Positions 17,596 through 25,339 of a stretch of DNA of 64,000 nucleotides are shown piece by piece. The stretch comes from Enterococcus mundtii (lineage in GTDB: Bacteria > Bacillota > Bacilli > Lactobacillales > Enterococcaceae): the NCBI RefSeq assembly GCF_013394305.1, contig NZ_AP019810.1:2234001-2298000 (forward strand), in the 5' to 3' direction. The notes below the pieces were generated by a model, which was not told the origin of the DNA, ran no database searches, and worked only from the letters and a program-made list of their open reading frames with translations. Numbering within the stretch: position 1 is the stretch's first letter; every line of letters starts with the position of its first letter. The translations under genes were made by a program, and so were the position numbers.

Positions 17596-18159
17596 ATGCT
17601 TGAATATGAACAGTTTGAAGAGAAAACGATCCAACGAAAAGAAATTTATCATGGAGCGATCATTGATGTCGCTGTGGATGATGTTCGCTTACCAGATGGA
17701 AATATCGGGAAGCGTGAATTAGTCTTTCACCCCGGTGGTGTAGGAATCATTGCTTTTGATGAAAAGGATCGTCTACTATTAGTCAAACAATTCCGCAAAC
17801 CTTTAGAGAAAGTGATCCTCGAAATACCAGCTGGTAAAATTGATCCAGGAGAAAAACAAGCGCCTGAGATCACTGCTGCTAGAGAATTAGAAGAAGAAAC
17901 TGGATACCGCGCAGAGCGTTTGGATCATTTGACTTCTATGTATTTATCACCAGGATTTGCGAATGAACTCCTGCATATCTATCATGCAGTAAATATCGAA
18001 AAAGTGGAACAGCCTCTCGCACAAGATGAGGACGAAGTATTGGAACTTTATGCGTTGACTTTAGCAGAAGCAAAACAAGCGATGTCAGATCAAGTCATTT
18101 GCGATGCAAAAACGATTTATGCGATTCAATACTGGGAATCAATGAACAAAGGAAAGTAG
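17596..18159 (+). CDS. Nudix hydrolase, ADP-ribose pyrophosphatase type
   Basis: Hydrolase that cleaves ADP-ribose or related nucleoside diphosphate sugars to AMP and sugar phosphate. It is 187 residues and carries the Nudix box G-K-I-D-P-G-E-K...R-E-L-E-E-E-T-G-Y near residues 83-105, including the catalytic E-E-x-E-E-like cluster. The G-F-A-N-E-L motif after the box is typical of NudF/YqkG ADP-ribose pyrophosphatases. The frame is open from 17542, but the first good start with a ribosome site (AGGGG) is 17596. It is first in a cluster with the next three genes, with gaps of 12, 17 and 12 bases. Confidence 0.92.
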   Translation: MLEYEQFEEKTIQRKEIYHGAIIDVAVDDVRLPDGNIGKRELVFHPGGVGIIAFDEKDRLLLVKQFRKPLEKVILEIPAGKIDPGEKQAPEITAARELEEETGYRAERLDHLTSMYLSPGFANELLHIYHAVNIEKVEQPLAQDEDEVLELYALTLAEAKQAMSDQVICDAKTIYAIQYWESMNKGK

Positions 18160-18171
18160 AGGGATCGATTG

Positions 18172-18456
18172 ATGGTCAAAGGACCGCTAGTCACACGTAG
18201 CGAAATCCGTAAACGACAGCAAGAACAAGCACAAGAATCATTAAAAAAACAAAGAAAAGCGGAAGCTACGTACAAACAAGAAGAAAAAAAGATCGCGAGT
18301 TTTTATCGTAAAGAACAAAAGAAAAATAAGCCAATCACGAAAACAAGAGCAGGCGAACGAGAAAAAACACGTAAATGGAATGCTGTTTTGATGAAAGGCT
18401 TGGTTATAGTCATTTTATTGTTAGCCATCGTTTTTCTGGCAGTTGCATTTATATAG
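18172..18456 (+). CDS. Small Lys/Glu-rich protein with C-terminal membrane anchor, unknown
   Basis: A 94-residue protein. About 70 residues are extremely charged and probably helical (many K-x-x-x-E repeats), followed by one hydrophobic helix at the C-terminus (about 72-92), making it a tail-anchored protein. No recognised family. It sits in a tight operon between the Nudix hydrolase and mtnN. The start is ATG 18172 rather than the preceding TTG. Confidence 0.8.
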   Translation: MVKGPLVTRSEIRKRQQEQAQESLKKQRKAEATYKQEEKKIASFYRKEQKKNKPITKTRAGEREKTRKWNAVLMKGLVIVILLLAIVFLAVAFI

Positions 18457-18473
18457 AAAGAAGGAACAACTAA

Positions 18474-19166
18474 ATGAAAATTGGAATCATCGGAGCAATG
18501 GAAGAAGAAGTAAAAATTTTAAGAGAGCAACTAGGACAACCCTTATCATGGGAAAGAGCAGGCGCTCTGTTTATCTCAGGCTCATTAGGCAACCATGAAG
18601 TCATCGTTGTACGTTCAGGTATCGGGAAAGTCTTAGCATCGATCACAACAAGCTTATTGATCCAACAATATGGTGTAAACATGGTCATCAATACAGGATC
18701 AGCTGGTGGCATTGGTGAAGGTCTACGTGTAGGGGATGTAGTGATCTCTGACAAAGTTGCCTATTTTGATGCAGATGTTACAGGGTTCGGTTACAAGCCA
18801 GGACAATTACCAGGTATGCCTCTTTATTATGAAGCAAGCACGTATTTACGTTCAGAAATGAAAAGAGCCGCAGAAGCAACCAACTTGAATGTAAAAGAAG
18901 GCTTGATCGTCACAGGAGATACATTTGTTGATTCGCCAGTCAAAGTCCAAGAGATCTTAGGCAATTTCCCTGAAGCACTTGCTTGTGAGATGGAAGGGGC
19001 TGCAGTCGGTCAAACGGCACAACAATTCAATATTCCTTTCTTGATCGTGCGAGCAATGAGTGATACTGCGGACCATTCAGCGACACAAAGCTTTGACGAA
19101 TTCATCGAAGAAGCAGGGAAACGTTCAGCTGAAATGGTGATTGAATTTGTCAAACATCTTGTATAA
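18474..19166 (+). CDS. mtnN: 5'-methylthioadenosine/S-adenosylhomocysteine nucleosidase
   Basis: Pfs/MtnN enzyme that cleaves adenine from methylthioadenosine and S-adenosylhomocysteine, feeding methyl cycle recycling and the AI-2 precursor pathway. It is 230 residues, the usual length. Key elements are the start K-I-G-I-I-G-A-M-E-E-E with the catalytic Glu near 12, I-N-T-G-S-A-G-G near 78-85, E-M-E-G-A-A near 172-177 and the catalytic Asp in A-M-S-D-T-A-D near 197. It is third in the Nudix operon. Confidence 0.96.
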   Translation: MKIGIIGAMEEEVKILREQLGQPLSWERAGALFISGSLGNHEVIVVRSGIGKVLASITTSLLIQQYGVNMVINTGSAGGIGEGLRVGDVVISDKVAYFDADVTGFGYKPGQLPGMPLYYEASTYLRSEMKRAAEATNLNVKEGLIVTGDTFVDSPVKVQEILGNFPEALACEMEGAAVGQTAQQFNIPFLIVRAMSDTADHSATQSFDEFIEEAGKRSAEMVIEFVKHLV

Positions 19167-19178
19167 GGAGTGAACCGA

Positions 19179-19730
19179 ATGAAAGCATTGATTTCGATTG
19201 ATTACACCTATGATTTTGTGGCAGACGATGGGAAATTGACGACTGGAAAGAGCGGTCAGGCAATTGAACCAGCTTTAACGAAGTATACAAAAAAGTTTAT
19301 TGATGAGAAAGAATTTGTCGTATTTGCGATCGATGCACATGATCCCGAAGATGCTTTTCATCCGGAAAACCAATTGTTTCCACCACATAATGTAGTCGGA
19401 ACGAGTGGCCGCGATCTGTATGGTTTATTGCAAGAGATTTATGCGGAACATCAAACACAAGCCAATGTTTATTGGATCGATAAACGTCACTATTCTGCAT
19501 TCAGTGGAACAGATCTTGACATTCGTTTACGGGAACGTGGGATTACAGAGATTTATTTGACAGGTGTTTGTACAGATATCTGTGTCTTGCATACAGCAGT
19601 CGATGCCTATAACCTAGGCTATCAATTATTTATTTACGAAGATGCAGTTGCCAGCTTTGATCCAATCGGACATGACTGGGCATTGAAACATTTTCAAACA
19701 GCCCTTGGTGCGGAGATCATTAAGGGATAA
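19179..19730 (+). CDS. Cysteine hydrolase of the isochorismatase family, nicotinamidase-like
   Basis: Probable PncA-type nicotinamidase (nicotinamide to nicotinate, NAD salvage), 183 residues. The catalytic triad is visible as Asp in S-I-D-Y-T-Y-D near 6-11, Lys in W-I-D-K-R-H-Y near 100 and Cys in G-V-C-T-D-I-C-V-L-H-T-A near 128. Metal-binding D-A-H-D and H follow the PncA pattern near 52-60. A GTG at 19170 is in frame, but AAGGAG better fits ATG 19179. It is last in the operon, followed by a hairpin. It could also act on a different amide. Confidence 0.85.
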   Translation: MKALISIDYTYDFVADDGKLTTGKSGQAIEPALTKYTKKFIDEKEFVVFAIDAHDPEDAFHPENQLFPPHNVVGTSGRDLYGLLQEIYAEHQTQANVYWIDKRHYSAFSGTDLDIRLRERGITEIYLTGVCTDICVLHTAVDAYNLGYQLFIYEDAVASFDPIGHDWALKHFQTALGAEIIKG

Positions 19731-19743
19731 AAAGAGTGAATAA

Positions 19744-19782
19744 AGTGGATAAAGGCGTTTATATCGTACTTTATCCACTATT
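19744..19782 (+). terminator. Hairpin at the end of the Nudix-mtnN-hydrolase operon
   Basis: Perfect 11-bp stem (19744-19754 with 19769-19779) and a 14-base loop, with only a short T-rich tail. Confidence 0.6.
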
Positions 19783-19880
19783 TCTATTGGTCATTAACTG
19801 AAACAAAGAGAAATAGATACATACAAATTGATCAATGGGGTGTGCATAAAGTCGTTTCTACGTGAAGGGAAGGAATCGGT

Positions 19881-20219
19881 ATGAGAAAAGGGAAAGCAAA
19901 TTTGGGTTTTTTAGGTTTACTGGGAATTTTAGGGTTTTTAGGATATTTGCCAAATCTCTCAGGGTTATTTTCGCTCTTTGCATTATTTTCTTTGTTTGGC
20001 TTTTTTTTGGATAACAAAAAATGGGGAAGGTTTGAAAGATTTTTTTACGAAAGAAAGGTTTTAACCAGAAGTATCTTACTGAAAATTATAATTTTTTCAC
20101 TGTTATTAGCATATATTCTAACTATAAAACTGGGAGAGTTACAAGCGTTCGTCACTATATTTATTAGTATGTTTTTTTCTCTGTTAATTGTTTTAAATTC
20201 ATATCTGAGCAGAGACTAG
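19881..20219 (+). CDS. Three-helix membrane protein, DUF3796-like
   Basis: A 112-residue protein that begins M-R-K-G-K-A-N-L-G-F-L-G-L-L-G with repeated Phe-Leu-Gly, typical of DUF3796. Helices lie at about 8-26 and 27-42 and in the region 63-105. A basic D-N-K-K-W-G-R-F-E-R-F-F-Y loop lies between. Function unknown. The ribosome site GGGAAGGAA is good. It stands at the left edge of a stretch of decayed genes. Confidence 0.7.
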   Translation: MRKGKANLGFLGLLGILGFLGYLPNLSGLFSLFALFSLFGFFLDNKKWGRFERFFYERKVLTRSILLKIIIFSLLLAYILTIKLGELQAFVTIFISMFFSLLIVLNSYLSRD

Positions 20220-20495
20220 TAGGAGTAGTGTCTGCTGATCGGTGAAGAAAGTGTAAAATCATACATAAATTCAAATTAAAAATATCAAAAAGAAATATGA
20301 AATAAGCTGAAAAAGGCTCTTCGACAAGTAGTGTTTCTATTTCTACCATTAAGGGGAGTAGAAATGAATCTGGCGACTGAACCCGTCAGCAGTACTTGCA
20401 AGTTTGGTAGTAGGTTGTGATTAAGAATATTCCTTTGAATACCATAAGTTAAATAATTGTTATTTGCGAAACTTTTAGAGTATTAATGATAATAA
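20220..20495. other. Gene-poor degraded stretch
   Basis: No intact gene. A plus-strand fragment near 20365-20430 reads as a short peptide with stops every 10-15 codons (G-N-E-S-G-D-stop-T-R-Q-Q-Y-L-Q-V-W), suggesting remains of a coding sequence. Confidence 0.35.
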
Positions 20496-20738
20496 AAGCC
20501 AGCTTTGAAATATACTAATCTTGTAGTAGAAATAGATTTGTTTGCATTCTTTACTGCTCTCTCATTTGGGGAAGTAGTTTCTTCTTGAGGTATTTTTGGA
20601 ATAACTACAAAAGGTTTTAGTACTGAAGATGCTATTGCTAGAGGATTGGACACAAGTGGAAATGGTTGGATTGGATGATAGGTTGGTGAACCAAGCAATG
20701 TTTCACAGACTGTTTATTACGTAAGGTACATGAAATAA
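20496..20738 (+). pseudogene. Decayed coding fragment, possible toxin C-terminus
   Basis: One frame across 81 codons holds only three internal stops. Between them it reads like real protein (for example A-L-S-F-G-E-V-V-S-S, then G-F-S-T-E-D-A-I-A-R-G-L-D-T-S-G-N-G-W, then V-G-E-P-S-N-V-S-Q-T-V-Y-Y). There is no start codon. Composition and position just before a small hydrophobic gene recall the C-terminal end of a secreted toxin followed by its immunity gene, but no family is recognised. Confidence 0.45.
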
Positions 20739-20761
20739 AACAATGTAAGTAAGGTGAAATA

Positions 20762-21090
20762 ATGAAACAACTGGATTCCCGATATATCGTGGGTGTATTT
20801 CTTTTATTGTTTGTTTTAAGAGGAATCTTAGAATTTATTTGGAAAGGAAATTATTCATTTACTCTCGATGAAATTTATTTTAGAGTCCCGATTGTTGTTG
20901 GTGTTGTGATTGGATTGGATTGGTACCAATTCATAAAGGCTGGGGTACATTTAAATCTCTTTTTTTCATCTTTTTGAGTGATTATTTACTGAAAAAATCA
21001 TTTGATCTTTTAGGATTAGAAAAAATAACTTTTACACTAGTACCTTATCTTATTATCTTAGGAGTCCTTTTAATTATTTTTTTTTGCTAG
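20762..21090 (+). pseudogene. Frameshifted small membrane protein, possibly immunity-like
   Basis: The frame opens with ATG at 20762 after an AAGGTG site. It encodes two hydrophobic helices for 71 codons and then meets a stop at 20975-20977. A neighbouring frame continues at once with coherent sequence (F-L-S-D-Y-L-L-K-K-S-F-D-L-L-G, then a third helix P-Y-L-I-I-L-G-V-L-L-I-I) to the stop at 21088. One inserted base in the G4 (20941-20945 area) or the T7 run near 20960 would restore about 109 residues. Confidence 0.6.
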
Positions 21091-21411
21091 ATTGATTATA
21101 AAAAACAAAAAAGGGGTTTCCCTACACTAAAAGAAGATCAGATAAAAAGGGGTTGTGACAGAAGTGTTCAGCCTTATTTTCGAAGAGGTTAATTCTGTTC
21201 CTACCCTTAGGTGGTGGAAGGGTACTAATGTATCACTCCTTTTTTGGTGTTTATTTATTAATGAGGAATGGAAGAATATAACAAATAAGAAGAATCGGTA
21301 ATTTTCCATTATTTTCAGATTCAGACTTCTGTTTGTGGTTGATAGGAGAAGTGAGTGCAAGTTTCTAAGCTCACTTCAGCTGATTAAGTAGGAGATTATC
21401 TATAAAAATGA
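21091..21411. other. Degraded intergenic sequence
   Basis: No intact gene with a ribosome site. The short minus-strand frame at 21127-21360 lacks coding character. Confidence 0.35.
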
Positions 21412-21594
21412 GCTAAATATAACAGAGCTTTTTTCGATTGGAGAAATGCACAAACTTTTGAAAATAGAGGTGGGTGGAAAAAACCAGGAAACCCACCTGA
21501 AAAACTGAACACCGCTGAAAGTCAGTTAAGTCAAATTGTGGGAGTAACCACCACTCGAGAATCAGAGTCAAAGATTGGTATAGAGATAAAATGA
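21412..21594 (+). pseudogene. Second decayed coding fragment
   Basis: A 60-codon frame without a start follows a TGA. It reads R-A-F-F-D-W-R-N-A-Q-T-F-E-N-R-G-G-W-K-K and then P-P-E-K-L-N-T-A-E-S-Q-L. The composition is protein-like and unlike the random frames around it. Probably the C-terminal remnant of a larger gene; identity unknown. Confidence 0.45.
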
Positions 21595-21632
21595 AAAAAG
21601 ACTGTTTATCGAAGAAATCACTGTAAATAATA

Positions 21633-21641
21633 TGATATAAT
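21633..21641 (+). promoter_or_regulatory. Extended -10 promoter of the type I toxin mRNA
   Basis: TGA then TATAAT (21636-21641). No clear -35. It gives a leader of roughly 90 bases before the toxin start. Confidence 0.6.
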
Positions 21642-21735
21642 TTTGAGGTAGAGAAGTGAAAAGATGGTGGCTAATCTCTTGAAAAAGGGGTGATGCCTAT
21701 GGTTCATAGCTTTATCCCTAGAAGGGGGTAGGCAA

Positions 21736-21822
21736 GTGTCAAGTTTTGAAGCAATGCAACTGATGATCGCTTTTGCGACATTAGTTTTGCTGATTATTGC
21801 CGATAAAGACCAAAAAAAGTAA
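21736..21822 (+). CDS. Type I toxin peptide, holin-like (Hol-Tox) family, 28 aa
   Basis: A 28-residue peptide with a GTG start and AGGGGG ribosome site. The sequence M-S-S-F-E-A-M-Q-L-M-I-A-F-A-T-L-V-L-L-I, then I-A-D-K-D-Q-K-K, matches the putative holin-like toxin family: one membrane helix and a short charged tail. The leader can fold to hide the ribosome site (CCCT at 21716-21719 against AGGGG at 21723-21728; TGCCTA at 21692-21697 against TAGGCA at 21729-21734), as in other type I toxins. A convergent antisense RNA is encoded over its 3' end. Confidence 0.82.
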   Translation: MSSFEAMQLMIAFATLVLLIIADKDQKK

Positions 21823-21936
21823 CCATCTAATCCACTTTGGCGAGTAATTAGATGGTTAGAATATCAAACTAATAAAAGCTGCCGTCTTTTTAACGGTTCT
21901 ACAAATGAGCTATGTTAGCGCATAGCTCATTTTGTT
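21812..21936 (-). ncRNA. Predicted antisense RNA antitoxin of the type I system
   Basis: Predicted transcript of about 125 nt. It would start near 21936 from the promoter at 21943-21971 and end at a minus-strand terminator: the 11-bp stem 21857-21847/21831-21821, then the complement of the A7 at 21812-21818. It covers the last codons and the 3' untranslated part of the toxin mRNA and starts inside the toxin's own terminator, so the two RNAs overlap tail to tail as in txpA/RatA and Fst-type systems. Confidence 0.7.
21903..21936 (+). terminator. Terminator of the toxin mRNA
   Basis: 12-bp perfect stem AAATGAGCTATG / CATAGCTCATTT with a six-base loop, followed by TTGTT-like sequence. Confidence 0.75.
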
Positions 21937-21942
21937 AATCAT

Positions 21943-21971
21943 AGTATAGCAAAATAATTTTACCCTTGCAA
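21943..21971 (-). promoter_or_regulatory. Sigma-A promoter of the antisense RNA
   Basis: On the minus strand, TTGCAA (21971-21966), 17 bases, TATACT (21948-21943), with a TGC extended -10. It is a near-consensus promoter pointing into the toxin gene. Confidence 0.82.
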
Positions 21972-21986
21972 ATATGAAATAGACAA

Positions 21987-22074
21987 GTGTCGATTTTTTG
22001 AAGCAATGCAACTGATGATCGCTTTCGCAATGTTAGTTTTGCTGATTATTAACTATAAGACGTTAATACAATGA
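21987..22074 (+). pseudogene. Second holin-like toxin copy, frameshifted
   Basis: Nearly identical to the first toxin over the core E-A-M-Q-L-M-I-A-F-A, but GTG-TCG-ATT-TTT-TGA stops after four codons. Removing one T from the T6 run at about 21993-21998 restores a 28-residue toxin ending N-Y-K-T-L-I-Q. It has no ribosome-site-hiding leader and no obvious strong ribosome site. Translation could only start in frame at the internal ATG after E-A. Confidence 0.7.
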
Positions 22075-22091
22075 AATATAACTTTAAAAAT

Positions 22092-22137
22092 AAGAGTATA
22101 AAGCAAACATTTTGGTGTGTCTGCTCTATACTCTTTT
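22092..22137 (+). terminator. Hairpin after the second toxin copy
   Basis: AAGAGTATA (22092-22100) pairs with TATACTCTT (22127-22135), with inner GCA/TGC pairs and a T-rich tail. Confidence 0.65.
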
Positions 22138-22262
22138 GACTTGTTATTTAACTAAGGTTAGCTTTTGGAACATCGTTTATTTGAATTTAAATCAGAAACA
22201 AAAATGAATTTGCAAATGAATTTATTTTTTTGCCCCATACGCCTAGTTTGTTAGGGAATTAT

Positions 22263-24170
22263 TTACCAAATATGCACACGTTCTTCAGGTGCTAGATACA
22301 TCGGATCTTCTTCAGTGATCGCAAATGTTTCATAAAACTCTGCTAAGTTTTGTGGCTGGATATTCGCCCGAAGTTTCGCAGGTGCATGAACATCGATTTG
22401 TAAAAGTAATTGTTGGTATTCTTTTTTCGCTTTTGTACGCCAGATTGTCGCCCAATTCATGAAGAAATCGGCTGCTGAATAATCGTCTTCTGTCATTGCA
22501 GCTTCTAGTGCGCAACTTAATCCGCCAGCATCTGCAATATTTTCAGAAACGGTTAGTTTTCCATTGACTGTGCCATCAGCAAAAGGTACACCGTCAAACT
22601 GTTCGATCATGGCTTGCGCTTTTTCTTGGAAATGAGCGAAGTCTTCTTCTGTCCACCAGTTATTCAAGTTACCGAACTCATCAAATTTCGCCCCGTTGTT
22701 GTCAAACGCATGGGAAATCTCATGGGCAATGACTGCACCGATTCCGCCGAAGTTTGCCGAGCTAGATTGTTCCAAACTATAAAATGGTGCTTGTAAAATC
22801 GCAGCTGGGAAAACGATCACGTTTCGGAATGGATGATAGTACGCATTGACTGTATCCGCGCTCATTTCCCATTCATCACGATCAACAGGCTTGTTCCATT
22901 TACTGAAACGGTCTTTTAGGGTTAGATGACTAAAGTTCAACGCATTTGAAAGCAAGGTTCCACCTTCATTTGCGGGAACTGTTTGGAACGCATCGAACAA
23001 GGCAGGGATTTTATCAGGGTAACCGACTTGGATGCCTAATTTGTTCAATTTCACAATTGCTTTTTCTCGTGTCGCATCACTTAACCATTCATTCGTTTCG
23101 AGTCGTTTTTGGTAAACATTGATCATTTTCTTGACCATTTTTTCGACATCTTTTTTCGCTGCTTCGCCAAAATACTTGTTACCGTAGTAATCGCCCAACA
23201 CATGATCAAACTGTCCAGAAGCAAGGTAGTAAGCTGCTTTCTTTTGTGGCATTGCTTCATCGGTTCCTGATAAAGTCCGAGAGAAGATCCCACTGACTTG
23301 ACGGAAATCTTCAGATAGATAACTGCTTAGTGAACGCACCGTTTTTACGATCATCCAGCTTTTAAGTAGTCGGAAATGTGGTGTCGTCAAAAGTTCAGCT
23401 AAATGTTCAAAGTAGACAGGGTCAGTAACGATCACTTGGTCTGGACGTGTGCCGATCAAGCCAGTAGTCAAGGTAGTTAAGTCAAGAGCATCGGTATATG
23501 CCGTAAATTCATTAAAGGCACGTGGATTGTACATTTGGCTATAATCTGCATTTTCTTCCGCGCTTTTAACATGGGGCGCAATCAATTTATCGAATTGGAT
23601 CGCTTGTTCGACGATTGCTTCTGCCTGACTTCTTTCTCTGCCTGTCATTTCTAAAAGTTGGACCATCATATCAAAAAAGACGGACAATAATTGAGCACCA
23701 TTTGGATGTTCTGCTTCATAATAAGTTTTATCTGGTAAAAATAAAGAGGGTGGTGAAGCGAAAAAGGCATTGACTTGCGCATTTTTCATATCTGCATCCA
23801 CATCTAAGACAACAGGCAACGGTAAGCTGTCCAATGTCCATTCGGGAAATTGCTGATTTAATTCGTCAAAGGAAGTGAGTTGCTCGATTCTTTCGAGGAT
23901 TGGTTGTAAAGGTGTAGCACCTAATTGATCTCTATATTCATAATCATTTGCTAGTTGATAATATGCAAGGAAGTGACGCATTTTATCAGATGTAACTTTT
24001 GTTGGATCAGCTAACATCTCATCTGTATCTCGCATCATTAGTTGATCAATGCCATCAACTAAATCCTGAAACCCACCAGTTGCTGGCTTATCGGCAGGAA
24101 TTGTTGCTGTTTTTAACCATTCTTCATTTACTGCTTCAAAAAAATCTTGTTTCAAACGTTCTTGGTTCAT
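22263..24170 (-). CDS. pepO: M13-family zinc endopeptidase, PepO/neprilysin type
   Basis: Zinc oligoendopeptidase of 635 residues, the usual PepO length, acting on peptides up to about 30 residues. There is no signal peptide, so it is probably cytoplasmic, though streptococcal PepO can appear at the surface. The zinc motif H-E-I-S-H lies within V-I-A-H-E-I-S-H-A-F-D-N-N-G near residue 475, with the third ligand in E-N-I-A-D-A-G-G near 535. The frame opens earlier, but ATG 24170 (AGGAG about 10 bases upstream) fits the family start M-N-Q-E-R-L-K-Q-D-F-F-E-A-V-N. Monocistronic. Confidence 0.93.
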   Translation of the reverse strand: MNQERLKQDFFEAVNEEWLKTATIPADKPATGGFQDLVDGIDQLMMRDTDEMLADPTKVTSDKMRHFLAYYQLANDYEYRDQLGATPLQPILERIEQLTSFDELNQQFPEWTLDSLPLPVVLDVDADMKNAQVNAFFASPPSLFLPDKTYYEAEHPNGAQLLSVFFDMMVQLLEMTGRERSQAEAIVEQAIQFDKLIAPHVKSAEENADYSQMYNPRAFNEFTAYTDALDLTTLTTGLIGTRPDQVIVTDPVYFEHLAELLTTPHFRLLKSWMIVKTVRSLSSYLSEDFRQVSGIFSRTLSGTDEAMPQKKAAYYLASGQFDHVLGDYYGNKYFGEAAKKDVEKMVKKMINVYQKRLETNEWLSDATREKAIVKLNKLGIQVGYPDKIPALFDAFQTVPANEGGTLLSNALNFSHLTLKDRFSKWNKPVDRDEWEMSADTVNAYYHPFRNVIVFPAAILQAPFYSLEQSSSANFGGIGAVIAHEISHAFDNNGAKFDEFGNLNNWWTEEDFAHFQEKAQAMIEQFDGVPFADGTVNGKLTVSENIADAGGLSCALEAAMTEDDYSAADFFMNWATIWRTKAKKEYQQLLLQIDVHAPAKLRANIQPQNLAEFYETFAITEEDPMYLAPEERVHIW

Positions 24171-24387
24171 TGAATCATCGCTCCTTTTTAGTTCCGTGTG
24201 CCCATTATCTAACAAAAAAGCAGAATAAACAAATGGAATGTAAAATCTATTTCAAAGCGACAAATTTTGTAATCGGTTTCTTTTGTAAGCAAGCTCTAAA
24301 AATCATTTTACATACGAATCAGGAAAAATGTTCAAAACGCGCAATCAACCATTAGTCGATCTGATTTATTTTTTTAGGACTATCCCT

Positions 24388-24393
24388 TATAAT
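24388..24393 (+). promoter_or_regulatory. -10 element before the C39-like gene
   Basis: TATAAT 15 bases before the TTG start; only a weak -35 is visible. Confidence 0.45.
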
Positions 24394-24407
24394 GTAGGTG
24401 GAGGTGA

Positions 24408-25262
24408 TTGATTCTGAGTAAAGTAAGTGGGAAATGGCAAGAAATCACGCTCGATGGCAAAACAGAGCGAATCAGTGAGTTTCGTCTGCTAAAGAGAAGA
24501 CGGGAGAACGAATACTATTTAGCAGTGATTTTTGAAAATGAGAGTTATTTGATCGTTGATCCTCATGGAAAACCAGTCGAATTTATTACAGCGGTAAACG
24601 CCTATTCAACAAGCATTGCAACATCCACTATGTGGCAAGAAGCCAGTATAAATGCAGAAGGAATTGACGATGAGCTGATCGATAAACTTCTGGCAAAGTG
24701 GGCGCAACAAGCGCCAACGACTTATTTAGTTGATTGTTGGGTAGGCTTGCCAGAGCAACGTTTCTTGACTTATAAAAAGTGGCGAACAACGTCTGGTTAT
24801 CTTTGTGGCACTTATGCGGCAGCAGTGTTACTTGCCTACTATCAAGATTATCGTATGCCGAATCTGATTCCTTCAGATATTCGCCGAAAAGATTCCCGCG
24901 ATGCGAAAGAATTGATCCAAAAACTGCGTAAAACGATCCAACCTTTAGGCTTGCCCACTGTACCTATCCAAGTAAGTACAGGGATCTCAGCCTTTTTTAG
25001 AACACAACAACAACCGATTTATGCCAGAAGTACAGTAGTCGGTTCTTGGCAACGAGCAACAAAGCGGATTCGCGAAGGAAAACCTGTGATGATCGGTATT
25101 TTAAGATTGCTAGGCAGTACCTACGGCAATCATTGGGTCACTGCTTATGCTTACTATGAATCAGCTTCTGGTGAGCGTTATTATAAAGTCCATGATAATT
25201 GGGGAAACACAAATAAAGTGATTCCTGCAAGTTGGGGAAATGGAACAGCCTCACTTCCTTGA
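24408..25262 (+). CDS. Papain-fold C39-like protein, no signal peptide
   Basis: A 284-residue protein. The N-terminal half (1-95) is beta-rich and of unknown type. The C-terminal half looks like a peptidase C39-like domain: Cys in [15 protein letters not shown] near 137, His in G-N-H-W-V-T-A-Y near 243 and Asn in H-D-N-W-G-N near 265. No secretion signal or membrane helix is present, so it would act inside the cell or leave by another route. Start by TTG with GGTGGAGG just upstream, since no ATG is available. The substrate is unknown, and a non-peptidase role is possible. Confidence 0.7.
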   Translation: MILSKVSGKWQEITLDGKTERISEFRLLKRRRENEYYLAVIFENESYLIVDPHGKPVEFITAVNAYSTSIATSTMWQEASINAEGIDDELIDKLLAKWAQQAPTTYLVDCWVGLPEQRFLTYKKWRTTSGYLCGTYAAAVLLAYYQDYRMPNLIPSDIRRKDSRDAKELIQKLRKTIQPLGLPTVPIQVSTGISAFFRTQQQPIYARSTVVGSWQRATKRIREGKPVMIGILRLLGSTYGNHWVTAYAYYESASGERYYKVHDNWGNTNKVIPASWGNGTASLP

Positions 25263-25339
25263 TTATTTTCAGAAAATACCAGAAATACGGAACGAAATAT
25301 GTTAAACTATCGAAGAATAGAGAAGTTTGGGAGGATGTC

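Noticed and set aside
20483-20698. Minus-strand 71-codon frame
   Set aside because: It is antisense to the decayed fragment 20496-20738, whose plus-strand reading is more protein-like.
21127-21360. Minus-strand 77-codon frame in the degraded patch
   Set aside because: No ribosome site and no coherent helix or domain pattern; the region seems non-coding.
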